A DNA stretch of 64,000 nucleotides from Neopestalotiopsis rosae (GCA_023078685.1 JALGAS010000006.1:4030001-4094000); one strand, 5' to 3'; numbered from the stretch's first letter, positions 1 to 13,308 are shown. The notes: generated by a model not told the origin, from the letters alone. Program-made: numbers and translations.

Positions 1-1
1 A

Positions 2-718
2 TTTGCCATTTCCGCGGTGACGGCGGGGTGCGGCCAGGGGTTGGGCTGGAGCGCACCGCAGCAGCAGGCAGATATGGCAGCTGCAGCGGCGGGAGCACAC
101 GAGGGAGGAGGAGGAGGACTCCACCAAGACGGCGGCGAGAGCAACGGGCGCCCCGTCTTCCCGAGGTCGACCAAGTGGCGGAGCCGGTTCCGGTACAGCA
201 TGCTCGACCCGTCCATGGGCCTCGGCGAGGCGGCGGCCGCGCACCACCACTACGACGACGACGCCGCCTTCTCCGAGCAGGCCAACTACATCCGGGTCAT
301 GATGGAGTCGGGCAACTTTGACCCGCAGCAGCTCGGCGTGCACGGGGACTCGATCGACGACCCAAACTTTCGCACGGCGCTCCACGCCGCCCTCGAGAGC
401 TTTCCTCCCGGCATGGCGGCGCAGATCATTGAAGCGGCCGAGCTGTACCACGACCCGGAGCAAGAGGACGATGAACAGTTTGAGCGACCCGACTCCTCGT
501 ATAACAATAACAAAAAGTCAAGGTTCAGCATAGCCGTGGCCAGCAAGACGGCCTGGCAAGATATCCGCCGGGCCAGCAACCGCTGGTCTCGAGTCAGCCC
601 GCCGCGACGAGACTCAGATATCAAGCTCTATCGGTATCAGAAGCCGAGGTTGAGCAGGCGCGTCTGGTCTCGGCTGTCTTTTGCTGGAAAGCCAACGGGA
701 GGTTACGAGGCATATTGA
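2..718 (+). CDS. 3' end of an unrecognised protein gene (5' end outside window)
   Basis: The reading frame is open from the first bases of the window to a TGA at 716-718 (last residues GGYEAY), and has no convincing ATG start near the edge, so this is most likely the last exon of a gene that begins upstream. The visible part is about 238 residues. It starts low-complexity (Ala, Gly, Gln, His rich), then has a more ordered block around DPSMGLGEAAAA and FSEQANYIRVMMESGNFD, an acidic stretch, and a very basic C-terminus rich in Arg and Ser. No catalytic motif, membrane segment or known domain is recognised. The ordered middle suggests a real conserved protein rather than a chance frame, and G+C is high at third codon positions. 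Function unknown. Confidence 0.6.
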   Translation, partial: FAISAVTAGCGQGLGWSAPQQQADMAAAAAGAHEGGGGGLHQDGGESNGRPVFPRSTKWRSRFRYSMLDPSMGLGEAAAAHHHYDDDAAFSEQANYIRVMMESGNFDPQQLGVHGDSIDDPNFRTALHAALESFPPGMAAQIIEAAELYHDPEQEDDEQFERPDSSYNNNKKSRFSIAVASKTAWQDIRRASNRWSRVSPPRRDSDIKLYRYQKPRLSRRVWSRLSFAGKPTGGYEAY

Positions 719-1257
719 TTGTTGGCATTTGCGTTTTTTCTCTGGCGCTCATTGAATGGGGTTTCCCTTGTCTCATGGTATAGGAGATGGAGTCGGGAGA
801 GGTACATTTTTATGCATGATTCCCATTACTGTTTTCCATCGATATAGCGCTGCGATTGTTTTGACTCTACACAGACACTCATCACTTATATATTACCTCT
901 TTAAACTCTTTTTGTTCTTACCAGAACTTGGATTGCGTGAACTAGGTACCCTGGACCTGGAGCTCACCAGTATAGCTTCTTCTTACCTTTTCACCACCCA
1001 ATTAGAGTTGCACTTTCTTCTAGTCTATGACGACCATCACGCGGGGAGGAAATGGGTGCAGATAAATGTTTCTGACGACTTTTGACATTGTTACAAATCA
1101 GAGCCAATAACAATAGACTGGCCGGCTTATCTATCGGCCGAGGTGAAACGTAGAAATGAGTACTATAGATATAGTTGCTGTTACTGAGAGTCATAAAGAT
1201 CTGACTCGAGCATAATCTCCATCTACGTCTATTACAACAAGAAACAGATGTAAAACC
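719..1257. other. Intergenic, no gene seen
   Basis: This 539-bp stretch separates the partial gene from the epoxide hydrolase gene. It would hold the terminator region of the first and the promoter of the second. Open frames here are short, lack domain-like sequence and carry no plausible splice extension. Confidence 0.6.
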
Positions 1258-2502
1258 ATGTCATCCATCAACGTACAAGCCTTTGATCCAACTATTGATA
1301 AATCTGAAGTGGAAAGGCTTTGGCGAAAATTGAAAGACACTCGTCTACCAGAAACCCCAGTCGTACCGGACGCGAGCGACGATTATGGCCCTTCACTAGA
1401 ATGGATTCACAAATTATATCAAAAATGGTGCATTGATTTTGACTGGGACGCGGCGCAACGACGTATCTCCAGTTGGCATCACTACACTGCAGAGATTGAG
1501 GACCTTTGCATCCACTTTGTCCACGAACCGGCAAGGCGCAGCCAGGAACATGCCATCCCACTTCTCCTCGTGCACGGCTGGCCGGGCAGCTGGTTCGAGT
1601 TCAACCGCTGCATCGACCCCCTGTGCGACCCCCCAAGTGACGACCAACCAGCCTTTCACGTGGTCGTCGCCTCTATCCCGGGCTTTACCTGGTCCTCCGG
1701 CCCACCTCGGGGTTGGACGCTGCAGGACACGGCGCGCGTCTTTGACAAGCTGATGCGCGGCCTGGGCTATGAGACCTACGCCGCGCAGGGAGGCGACTGG
1801 GGCCACTGGGTGATGCGGGAGCTCGGATCAAAGTACTCGGAGACCTGCCGGGCTCTCCATACCAACATGTGCCCGTCCGTCCCGCCAGTCTCAGAAGAGC
1901 AGTGGACAGCACGAGAACGTGTGGCGCAAGACATGACGGACTGGTGGCTCGGGCGGCCGCGCCACGAGACGCACATGGGCTACGCAGTCGAGATGCGCAC
2001 GCGCCCGCAGACCATCGGCGTCGCGCTGTCCGATCACCCCGTCGGCATCATGGTATGGGTGGGCGAAAAGTACTACGAGCTCGTCGACCCCCGGTACCGC
2101 GACCTCGAGACCAAAGACTTTGTCGATGACCTCTGTACGACGCTGTGCCTGTACTTTTTCACCAGCCCCAGCATCATGACGAGCTGTCTGTGCTATACCA
2201 ATAACGTGCGGCATGAGGATTACGTCGATTTCAATACCCGGGCCGAGAACCTCATCAAGTCTCCGTTTGGCTTTTCGAGCTTCCGATATGATATCTCGCC
2301 AGTCACTCAGCGTGCGGCTGCGACTACGGGGAACTGCAAATGGTTCAGAGGTAATGTCTCAAAATATGATGGGTTGTGCCGTGGACTGAATTACTGACGT
2401 TTTGAGCCAGAGTATGATCACGGAGGTCACTTTGCTGCTCTAGAGTCACCAAAGGAACTAGTACAAGATCTTCGAGATTGTTTCACCGAGATTTACCGAT
2501 AG
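1258..2502 (+). CDS. Epoxide hydrolase, microsomal-type (EHN domain plus alpha/beta-hydrolase)
   Basis: Opens epoxides to vicinal diols through an enzyme-ester intermediate. Two exons, 1258-2350 and 2411-2502, with a 60-nt GT-AG intron whose removal gives 394 residues. Residues 1-110 fit the epoxide hydrolase N-terminal (EHN) domain. The alpha/beta-hydrolase part has the oxyanion motif HGWPGS at H106, the nucleophile D180 in QGGDWGH, and the catalytic base H371 in HGGHFAALE, which is encoded only in exon 2. The acid relay position is D345 (SSFRYD), where fungal relatives usually have Glu. There is no clear N-terminal membrane anchor, so it is probably soluble. Ignoring the intron would give a 379-residue protein without the catalytic histidine. 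Substrate not predictable; detoxification or secondary metabolism are both possible. Confidence 0.9.
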
Positions 2503-2512
2503 AGAATATCAG

Positions 2513-2583
2513 AAACACACTTTTTGATTCTAACGCATAGTCTCTGAAAAACACACTTTTTGATTCTAACGCATAGTCTCTGA
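2513..2583 (+). repeat. 36-bp tandem duplication
   Basis: Two copies of a unit of about 35 bp lie at 2513-2547 and 2549-2583 (period 36), starting about 10 bp after the epoxide hydrolase stop codon. The copies contain the same TTTTTGATTCTAACGCATAG core and are identical over this length. It sits in the expected 3' untranslated region. Confidence 0.9.
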
Positions 2584-2788
2584 TAAGACGTAACGCCGGG
2601 ATTAAATGATAGCGGAGCACGAAGCCCGAGATACCGACAGTGACACTCCATTTTCAACCCCGGACATACCAAATACTTCTGTATAACACCTTTTCCACCT
2701 TCCTAACAAAAGTTGGAGCCCTTCTTAGCTCCTCTGATTATCCAACATGCTCAGACAGGTATGCTGCTTTGCTGACCAGAACATCCAC

Positions 2789-3457
2789 CTAACATCCGGC
2801 AAGGTGGTGGAAAAGAAGAAGTCGGTGGTTGCGGCACCAGGCTTCCGAGCGCAAAGAGTCTTCATAGTAGAGTGTTATGCAGTCGCGAATAAGACTGAGC
2901 TTGGACTGATGAATTCTGGCAGACACGGCCGTGTCGAACCGACGGGGGACCCGATCGCTGTAGGGGTACCGGAGCAAAGCCACCCAAGCCGAACGGGAGA
3001 TCATCCGCGCACATAGGTCAATCCAATCATGCTCTGCACCAACTATAAACCTGTCCTTGCCCAAGTTGAGACGGACACAGCCAGCAGGTCTTCCCAGCAT
3101 GATCATTGCGGAATTCGTGACCTTTTTATAACCGAAGCCCTTGCTGACAAGCACAGATGTATCGGGCATATCAAAGATCTCCACCTCTTCGTTGTAGAAC
3201 TCGAGTGCCAGCTTGCGAGTCTCGACGTTGACGCTCAGCAAGGGCGAGATCAGCTGAGGTGTGGGCAGGATCCTCCGGTCGTCGTGATCGAAAACCACTT
3301 CGCGCTCGTCATCCTGGAGAAAAAGCCGCCAGATCATGAGTCTCAGCTCGGTGGGAAGCTGCGGGAAGCTGGCAAACTTGCTCAGCTGAGGAGTGGGATC
3401 TCTTCTTGGGCCCAATGGCAACTGGACCTCCCAGCTCCTAGCCGAATTGCCTTCCAT
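2789..3457 (-). CDS. 2EXR domain protein (fungal, function unknown)
   Basis: The 222-residue frame begins at the first ATG (3457-3455); the same frame is open further upstream but only with non-ATG codons, so either this ATG is the start or an intron lies just upstream. Near the N-terminus is FPQLPTELRLMIWRL followed by acidic residues and EREVVFDHD, the signature of the fungal 2EXR family, named for its EXR motifs and very abundant in plant- and insect-associated ascomycetes. The rest has SVNVETRKLALEFYNEEVE, also typical of the family. No signal peptide or membrane segment is seen. The biochemical role of 2EXR proteins is not known. It converges with the epoxide hydrolase gene, with less than 300 bp between stop codons. 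Confidence 0.7.
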   Translation of the reverse strand: MEGNSARSWEVQLPLGPRRDPTPQLSKFASFPQLPTELRLMIWRLFLQDDEREVVFDHDDRRILPTPQLISPLLSVNVETRKLALEFYNEEVEIFDMPDTSVLVSKGFGYKKVTNSAMIMLGRPAGCVRLNLGKDRFIVGAEHDWIDLCARMISRSAWVALLRYPYSDRVPRRFDTAVSARIHQSKLSLIRDCITLYYEDSLRSEAWCRNHRLLLFHHLAGC

Positions 3458-6400
3458 GTCGAAATGGGATATTGAACAAGACCAGAGCTTGGTTTCGGGA
3501 TCAGCGTCGTCTTTTCTTGAGCTTTGTTCTGCGAGCTGGGAGACGTACCTGAGAAAGTAGCTTTTGGCTTCTTTGGCGAATCTTCTCGCTGTGCTTCGCG
3601 AATGAGTTGGTTGCCAGATACACGAATAGTCAGTGACGCTATGGACCAACTCCGTGGACGTGCCCAGTAATGTGTCCTTGGGACCTGGCAAACGGTGACC
3701 TGAGGAGGCCACATATTGTACTTCATATACTTGACCAAAGCGTCTTCATATTTTGACTTTTGCTCACCGAATCACGGAAGTCTGAAGAAGTGGCCAAATA
3801 AGGTGTCGATGCCATTGGCAAAGGCAAACCGGACAGGCAGCGACAATAATCACGAAGTCTAACGCTTGATACTCATGACATGATTCTTGCTCTCGGCGCA
3901 AACATGCTGGCCAAATCTACCGGTCAGTAGTCGATCCTTCATTCGACTGTCAACTTGCGTCGACATGACGCTTTCAGCTCCTGGCGACAGATGCCAAAGA
4001 GGCCTCGCACTCATCAATTTGTTAAATGCACACTACTCAGACCCGCAAGTCCAAGGTCTGTCGAGACACCTGTATGGACTATGACGATTGTTTCTGTAAT
4101 GTGAGAGGATAAACTAGTGAAATAAGGTGTTCATTACCATTACTCTATCGTGATTTGTCGCGACTGGTGCCATCTTCTCGGACATTGCTAGGTACAGATA
4201 TCAAAATTCTTGCAAGGCCTAAGCTCAGCAATGCGCAGGTGTGACAAATGGTGTTGGAAGAGTATCTCAGCCTCGTGATTTCGGGTCCTCATGACCATTT
4301 TTCACCACGCATATATCGTGTTCTCTACTCCCATGGACTGAACCATCGTAGCTGATAAAAGAGATATGATGTCAAAGACCGTTCACTCAATGGTTCGGCG
4401 AGACGAGCAAAGACGAGCGCGGCCAGCTGTTCTTTTCTGGGCAGCGACATCCACGAGACTACCTTCGTGCCATTTGAGTTTGTAGGACTCTCAGGCTCTC
4501 GGATTGGAGCCGTCGTCTCGGATAGTTTCCGCTGACTAATTAATCAGTCGCCTCAATCACGACAGCCTCGTCCAAGCTCAACAAAAGGTTATTCTCCCAC
4601 AAATGGTGAGCAGGCATGACCGTGGCTAGAGAAGCTTCGAAAAGCGTTGCGGAGTTCCGTCTTGTCACGTGTCCATCATGTAAAATTTTGCACAGAGCAG
4701 GTAGCAATGCCCTAGAGATGACACCTGGAAAACCGATGAACACAGCACCCGCCCCAGGTCACTAACTGAGATAGATACGCTCATGACATCTCCTGCTCAA
4801 CTCGACAGGATCCACTTGGGCTGCTTTCACATCGCATTCATTCCTAGCTTCCCCATTGGCATAAGGCGATCGGGTACGATCCACGTTATCGCTGTATGAA
4901 ATGGAAGCCGTTCTTTCTACTCCTGAGTACAACGAAGTGACGATACCGACCACAAATGATGTTCTATGTACCTCAACAATTTACACTCTGGAACGACGAC
5001 GGGGGTCAGAATAAAAGTCAGACCACTGAGTCGAGGCAAACTCTGTATTTGCAATCCTGGAATTCGGCATGCAAGTTGAAGGGCTCCGAGAACGGTCGGA
5101 ACGTACATCAGACCACCCATGAGTCGGCAAACCCTATATCGTCGATTCCGGCCGCCAAACTGCAATGGCTCGGAGAAGGCTCAAAAGAAATATCGAACTA
5201 CTGCTGAGTCATAATTTCATTTCGGGCCTTCAATTCTGCACGTCGTGTGTGAATCCCACCTTGGCGTCTTTTCCATATCCTCAGCATACTTGACGAATTT
5301 TAATTCGACTGGACATGTTAAACCTACCTACTCTCTCCTGATCAATGAGAATGCAGCAACACAAAACTCAGACAGAGTGAATTTTACACTTTCGTAGTTA
5401 TCAAATACACTTGTATAGACAATAGAGTTAAGTATAGTATGCAATTGAAGAGCTACCCGATGAATTTAACGTTTCCACGTTTCCATCTTGCATATCGACT
5501 CCTGGATGCATAACGGCCTTTGTTGTCCCGCTGCTTTTACCTGGCTATTGACGCGTTTGACTGGCCAGGAACCGCACGAAGAGTACCGCCAACATGGTGA
5601 TTCGCTTTCCCCACGAGCTGAAATCGACTGCATGATATCTTCACATAACCGTTGGCGAATTTTGAATTTTTCTGCACAGATTTTTCTTTCATTACGAATT
5701 ACGAACCGAACTCTTCTGTCAATTAATTACCCCTCAGCTGAAATAAGTTTAATCGCGTTTTCCCCTCAAAAATAAAAAAGTGGAAGGAGTAAAGCAAGGG
5801 AACTTATGGCTGGGGGTGCAAGGCAGCCTCTTCTCGCCTATCCCTGACGTCCTTTTGACCTTACAGGAAGTCCGGAACCTTTTACGTGGTCATCATTTGT
5901 TAACTTTCTCTGCATGGGTTGGTTCGGCGTTCCTTGCCTAGTCCTACAGGTATCTGCTGCAGTTTCTTGAGCCGGCAACCTTGCTTGTTTGGACAAGAAC
6001 AAGTTGGAAAGAAGGAAGAAATTTTTTCATTATTCAACGCAAGGGATTTTTTCTTTCCTTTCTGCAGTCGGGTTAAAGTCTCGAAACCCCAGGCTGAGAT
6101 CGACAGGACAACAGTGGGACGATCCCCTCCCTCCGCTGCCCCCAGTCCGCCGTGCAGCGTGGCCTGCCTGTAATTGTAACTGCAGGTTGGTCGCCAAGCT
6201 CACAAGAAAGGCGGCTACAGCGGAAGTCCATCCGGCCCTTTTTTTTAAGATCGTCCAGGTACGAAGTACGAATACACGCGACAGCCGAGACGGGTATCCT
6301 CTTAACAGAAAGTAAATTGTCTCTCCCCCACAATAGAAGCAAGTTTCTCACCTTGCCTCGACAGAGCGTGTAAGTACTGGATTCACAAACTAAAAAGCAG

Positions 6401-9400
6401 ACAGAATCAAACGATTTGTTGGTCCGTCTCGACCTACCTACCGGAGGCGGGCCGGAAGCGAGTGAGACGCTCCCTGTCCAATGATTTGCAGTTACAGGGC
6501 ATACGCGGGAACATCCTATTGGGCAAAGCCGCATACAGTGATCCATGCTCTGCCCGCAGTCTCGGGCGTTGAGTGAATGGGACGACTTGGAGAGAAATAC
6601 AGAGAAGAAGACAGCCAGCCCAGGTTCATGTCAGGCTACACACAATCTGCAAATGGAAAAAAAAAAAAAAAGAAAAGAAAAAAAGCTAGTCATGTCGGCT
6701 ATTGGGGGAAATGGGAAAGCGGGAAGATGGAGAAATTCTGTGCGGAAAGAAGGGTTCTTTTCACTAAATTGGTGCGCGGCTCATTTATCTTGCTTTTCCA
6801 TCTTCTCTCGTGCGCTGTCTGGGGGTGCACATGGAGGGTGGTCTCGGTTATGGCCAGCTTTTAAGCTTCGTGATAATGCTTGGAAGCAATATACTTGAGG
6901 CCCGCCAGGGGAAAGGCATCGCTGACTGAAGTCTATTATTTCGCCAGCTTGCGAGAGGTGATCAGGATATTTGAAACGTATATTACCTTGGCTGCTTTGG
7001 AAAATCATCTCAAGTTTGTGTTGCGAATTTCCTTTTGTCATCACATGCCGTACCGTCTCTCGTTCCTTCTTAAAACGATGTGACAAGTCTGCTTTCGTGT
7101 CTGTTTGTGGGAGGTGAGACGGGTGCTGCTAGAGAGTGGTTCACCATTGAGCGACGCAGCAAAACCGTTGGTGCTCGGGTTTGTGTACCATGGTCGCACT
7201 GCCGTGAGGAGCCTTGGCAGCAGGACGAAATCGCGATGCCACGCTGCGGCCGCCCGCCCATCGGCCCGGCCGTCCTACTGTCTCTGGGCCTTGGCTAGCC
7301 GTCTGGTCTGGATATTGGTCAGGTTTCCATGTAGCTAGGTAAACACATTGTTAGCTTGGTGTTAGAGGAACATGATTTCTTACGAGACCCAGAAATGGAG
7401 AATGAACAATATTCGTGTAAATTCGGTAACACCTTGCCATTGACCATCTTTGTCAATTAGGACGATGCAGGCGAAAAAATGGTACCCAGGCTTTAATCCA
7501 ATCACAGCTGAAGCAGAGCATTCATGGCCAATTGCACTGTCCTTTGATGCGGTTCTCCATGCGCTGCACCAATAGGTTGCAAATCACAGGGAGATTCTCC
7601 GTGGGCGGCTTTCGTCCTGCAGGCTGCCAGAGCACAATTGCTAGGCCGGTCGCTGTGTGATGGTGCAACGCAAGCAGGCGCAACTCGGCATTAGATAATC
7701 CCTGTTTTGCTTGGCTTTCCACCCATCGCTGTGCTCTCCCAGGATATTGAATCATGTACTATGGTATGCCATCCGCCCTGGGGTGGTCGAATAGAGAGAG
7801 CTCTGCTGCCACGGACACGGTGCGCGCATGTACTTGGTGCATGGCAGGTAGCCCAGGGAGGTCGTGCAATGTTGCAGGATTGCGGGAAGGCTGCAGTCAC
7901 CCAAACAGCCATCCCATGGAGCGGCGGTAGATATGTTCAATGGCCAGGCCAAATCCCTAACCTAGTCCACTTAGACAGTCCTATGGAGTCGCTATAGCGT
8001 CGATTTGTGCATTGCCTGAAGATGTCATGTAATCTGATTCGCCAGGCCCAAGGGAAGTAATCGTCATGGACGACACTATACTGCCATGGATCAAGATGAC
8101 TGCCGCCGTATAGGCCTGTGAGATAATAGTCTCTCCAATATTATACGTAAGAAACGGAGCTGCACAAGGGACGCGATTGAATAAGCAGCACATGCTGAGT
8201 GAGTATATAAAACGATAGAATATTGCAGGATGACGTGTTGCTTTATCTTGATTGCTCAATCGCCAATTGGTCAATGCAGCTAATGGGATTGCTCGTGGAG
8301 GACGAGGGCTCCGGATATCTGGATGTGATTGAACATGGTATTCAAAAGCTGGTGTGGTAGCACTGCGGAGATATTGAAAAGCAACCCCCCGCCCGCCTGG
8401 GGGGCCATATGCTGCAGTGTCATAGATGTGCACGCTCCCAACCTTGCTCCTTTGTTCAGTTTATGAATCGGTGCCGAGTACGTACGTCGAAGGAATGCCG
8501 TCATGGAACCGTTCAGGGTATAAATCCGAAATCCTTCTGGACAACGTGTCGAGCTGCGCGATCCGTGATCCTACCAAGATAGCTTCAAGACCGATTGTCC
8601 GAAGGGTTGCTGGCCAAGATGCGGCGAGGGACTGGATATAATCCTCGTGATCTTCGAAGCTATACTCAGCCAGAAGCGAGCAAATGGCCGCGGAGCGTTT
8701 GTATGCTTGTAATAACTCGCAAGCTATCCAGTATAGCAGGTGATTAAGCGATTATCGATCTGAATTATCCCCGAAGCTAATTGGTGAGAGTATGTACTCC
8801 GTAACTTTCAGGGGTCACGGTGCCCGGCACCCTGGACCTGGTCGATAGTTCCAGCGCATCAGCACGATGCACTCAAGCACTCTAATAACCTGGGGTCCAA
8901 CGAGCAGGGGTTCGAAAAATACTGACCCAGGTTGCTTGGGAATAAAGCCAAGCGGAAACAACAGCGATGAACGGTAAAACCATGGAATCTCCGTCCTTGT
9001 AGCGGCGCTGGCCGACGATGTTGAAAGCGGATCTGATCGCTCCTAGCATGTCTCGGTCATTGACGGCTCGGAAGTAGGTATTGGAACATGGAAACAGTAG
9101 AAGAAATGTTTCTAGGCCATGTCGCCTTGTAGAGGGGGAGGGAAAAAAAAAATGGCAGCCACGCAGCGCACTTTGTGGTTCTACAGCTCAGGCATGGCAC
9201 AGCTGTTGTGCAACGCATGAAAAGCCATACCGTACATATTTCTCTTGGACTTGGTAGACTGGCCGAGGCAGGCGGGGGCGTGTCCGTGAAACCATAACGT
9301 CTGCACGTACGTCAATGATGTCGCTTTTTCATCTTTGACATGCTGCCAGGATTCGCAGCCTTTAGGAATCATCGCGTGGCTTTTTAGCACTCATTCGGCG

Positions 9401-12400
9401 CTAGGTCGAAAGCCTTGTACAATGGGACACGGAGTATCAATCATTTCTTGCAGCTGTGGAATAGAGAACCACAATATGATACCAATGAAGCTCTCGCCAG
9501 ACATGAACAATCGCAGCTGACGCTGGAAAGGCGTCTTTAGGAATGAAGTTTGCATTGTCTCCGTCAGTCCTTGCCGTTGAATGATAAGCAGCAACGATTG
9601 ATGCAGAGCACATATTATGCATGGAATATAGTTCATTCAAGCTGTACACGCCTCACCTGGGGTGCGAGAATAGCCCATGTATCACATACCTTGAAAACTG
9701 CATCAATCGCACCAGCCAGGTGTTGAGTAGTCAGCGCATGAAGCTGACGTCTTTGAAGAGGACGCATAAGAGGCCCCTCGGTATATGGGTTGTATCGATA
9801 GATGAGAATACCGAGCCGAGCAGTGGGCGCACTTTGCGGCCTCTGTCGGAGTCGTCTCGTCTTCATGGTCGTCATGTCATGGATGTTGGTAATTGCCGGT
9901 GCGCCTGATCGCAGAGAATTGACTTTTTTTGGTCTTTAGCAATTGATCCGAGATGTCACTTCAAAATATGATAGAATCCGCGTGCGCTGCCCACGATCGG
10001 AGTAGCGACAAAGGGTCCGATAGGTAGGCCGTGAAGCCGAGCCGTGTGCAGGTTGGCAGGTTGTGTGGTGCAAAGTAGTAGTGCGAAGCTCTTACTCACC
10101 CCTACTAAAGTTGATTCAAGGACCAGGGCTGTTTGTACGTGTGTGTAAGGGAGAGAAAGAGAGAGTGCGTGCAGCCGCGACCTGACATTTTGGTCCCGGG
10201 GCCAACCAAAAAGCCGACTTGCTCCAGATGAAATCAGCAAATTCCATTCCCGCAGAAAACCGATCGAGCAACTCCGGAGAGCCCAAGACAAGTTCGACAC
10301 GAGATCAAGATATTGATAAGATGGCGCTTACTAGGCTGAAGAACTTGAGCCGTTCCTGGGGGCTGGTGACGCAACATATTGTGTCCTGTTTATAGTTGAT
10401 GTGCCGCATCTGGTTTCCGAATGGATGCCATCATGCCGTCGAGCAGCAGCCGTAAGCCGCTAGTGATATGTCCACCTATTGCCTAGAGCCCGTTATGTCT
10501 GAGAACAAGTCTGTCTCTGATGAGTGATCACTTTTTTGTCGCACACGTTTCGTATCCAGCACACAGAGTCTTGATGGGGAGGAGTGACAGCTGTGAGCCT
10601 CACGTTTGGCGTCGGCTGAATTTGATAGCTGAAAAAAATTGCAGATCGCAGAATAAAGTCTCTTGATCCCGGGAGGCGGCAATCATAGTGGCGTCAAGGT
10701 TTTACACCCATTAGCAAAAGACAGAGAGGAAAAGAGGGGCCGATTTAGGTATAGCATTTGAGCCAACAATAGTCTCAAAGGTCCGGCCAGAAAAAAAGGC
10801 GTTGCCCGCTCCCGAGGAAGGTATAGCCTTGCCTAGAACCAAACATCGATGATATTAGTGCCCGGAGATCATCAACACTGTTGTACACCTCCTTGAACCA
10901 GGGCGACAGGGATGAGCTGTGCTGCTAAAATCGTGGTTTGTACTGTATAGCTAGAGTAGCAGTAACATGTGGCAGGGATGAACGACCAGCTAGAGAGTAT
11001 CCTCGGCATCTGTTTCTATCTGTTTCCACAGTGAGATTGTGCGACGGTTACACAAGCCATGGTATGGCTGCTTGTTGAGGACCACGGACTACATGCTACG
11101 GACCACGGTAATGCAGTAGCCCGATAGCGGGCTTACGATATTTACATACATCCGTACAGAGTACATAAATGGGCGCTCGGCTCTGGTACGGTCGCCGTGC
11201 CGTGAGTCCAAGGGAAGGCGCTCAGCATGTGGTGTAAGAGTATTGAACAATAACATGGGGTAGCATTGAAGTGCGGTGCTGATACGATGCGACTCTTGAG
11301 AAGCGAGGTGGATTAGAAGAGCGAGCCTAAACTCACACATACGGTGATGGCTTGATTACCTGGGTAAATGCCCAGCACCGCTCAGCAGCATGATCGGAAA
11401 ACCGAGATCATTCACCGAAGCACACGAGCTCGCTTGGGAATGAAACTATTCAAAGTACCAGCTCGACGTATAAGATGGCTAAAAGGTAAAAGATATCAAA
11501 GCAAAAAAGCAGGGCGCGACCAATTCCAAATGAAAGCTTGTATGACTGGACAGGCATTTCTGCTGCTGCACTGCAAGTTGGTGAGGAACGTGGAGTGCAC
11601 AAGAGACGTGTGCATGTGCAATATGTAGTCTCTGCACTCGTGTGTGGTCGAGGCTTCATGCGACAGGCAATCCTCCCATCCATTGATGGATGTTCCCAAC
11701 ACATAGCCCATGGTGGTAGACAGTACATAGTAGGTAGTACGAGGTACTCTGTATGCTGTATGTATGCGGTAGGGACCAGCCAGGGACCTGCCTTTTCCCC
11801 TAGCTCAAATTGGCCTAGCGATTATACTGACAGCAGCTAGGTATCTCTGGGCGGTAGCATACTCCCTGGATCTGGTTACAGGGGCGCCATCGCAAGCGAC
11901 AAGCCCTAAGAGACTTGGCTTCATGGGACGCTGCCCAGGGTCCAGATTTCACAGTTTCGCAAGTGAGGCCCCAGGTCAGAGGTTCGCCATACGGGGAGCA
12001 TGATCCTGTGAAGCATGCAACTCGAATCCGCTTGATGCTGACAGCATGAGAGCGAGCGGAACCCGACAAATGAGTGAATCGCCCCGGGCCATGATGATGA
12101 ATGGATTTCCCGCGGCATGACCGTTTCACCTTTCGCATATTTGGTAGTATTTCGCATACTTCGTACTTGGTGTTAAGAATAATGTAGCTTGCTTACTTCA
12201 TCACCGGTAGCCGGTAAACATAGAGTTGATCATTGCATTCAAATGTTTATTTGATTGCATTTGCACTGCCCGCGGACCTGGCCTGGCCTGGCATGATATG
12301 ATAATGCGTGATTACATAGGTAGACTCTCTAAGAGTAGTATAGGCTGACGGTGTTTGAACCACCGACCAGCGATCCATCGATACATCGATTGGGTGCGGG

Positions 12401-13308
12401 TACTGTCAAATGATGGGATGCACTGCAAGACGGAAGGTCAAGTTAGATGGGCCTACATGGCCAAATCAGGGCTGGGCCATTCTCATCAGGCCTGGCTGGC
12501 CCCTTGTGCGCTCTCTGCTGAATGTTGAGTTGTATCTTGGTTTGTGGTCCGTCCACGCTCAAGTCAGTCGATGCGGATAGTCGGGTTACCGTTACTCTCA
12601 GCAGACGGGAATGGAGCGCCGCCCACACGGTAGGTAACATGGCCAGGCAACATGAAAACAGGCAAGGTAGGTACATGCATACATACATCTCTAGGTTGAT
12701 ACATTACCTAAATGATCCCATCAACCTGGCCTATCGTGACGAAAAGCCTAACTACGGGGGGTAGATGTACAAGACTGCCTTCCTTACCTTTTACCTACGT
12801 GACAGGCGATTCAAGGTGGGTGGTGAAAGCTTGGACGGACTACCACCATTGATTTTCGCCCGCAAGGTTCCGTCCGTAAAAGAGACAAGAAAAAGAATTA
12901 TTTTATTTCACAAATAAACGACTCTCTCGTATTGAGGTTTCTCATTCACATCCTTGGTCTCTATCTCTTTCTTTTTCTCTTCTTTTTCTCCTTCTTCCCA
13001 CCCTTCAACAACTCCGCATCACCCCTCGGGCGGCACTGGTTCTTTCGAAGCCGACCGTCAGCTAACCTAGTACTCTCCGCCAAAACCATCCATTATCCAC
13101 CACCCTAAACCTTACAGTCTATCGTGTGCCGACACTTTGCAAAGAGAAGGACCCAAAGCAACAAGGGCAAGTAGCCTCGCGCGTCTGCCAAGGAATCTCG
13201 AAAGAGTGTGTGTGTAACGGGAGATTGTAAAAACAAGGGCATCTTTTCCAGAATTGATTTTCTCTCTTTTCTCTCCTTCTTGTTACTGTCGCCCATGCCC
13301 ACCCATAC
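3458..13308. other. Gene-poor region of about 9.9 kb
   Basis: No frame here shows a recognisable domain, a convincing start, or splice-linked continuation on either strand. Base composition is not strikingly A+T rich, so it does not look like a typical repeat-induced point mutation wasteland. It contains a 15-A run at 6657-6671 followed by purine-rich sequence, pyrimidine-rich segments, and many copies of short TACCTA/TAGGTA-type words near 11.7-12.8 kb. The last part (from about 12.9 kb) reads like promoter and 5' untranslated region of the otubain gene. Confidence 0.5.
12955..13004 (+). promoter_or_regulatory. Pyrimidine (CT)-rich promoter tract of the otubain gene
   Basis: An almost pure C/T tract of about 50 nt lies roughly 300 bp upstream of the otubain start codon. 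Such tracts commonly precede transcription start sites in filamentous fungi, so the 5' untranslated region probably starts just after it. This is inference from position and composition. Confidence 0.4.
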
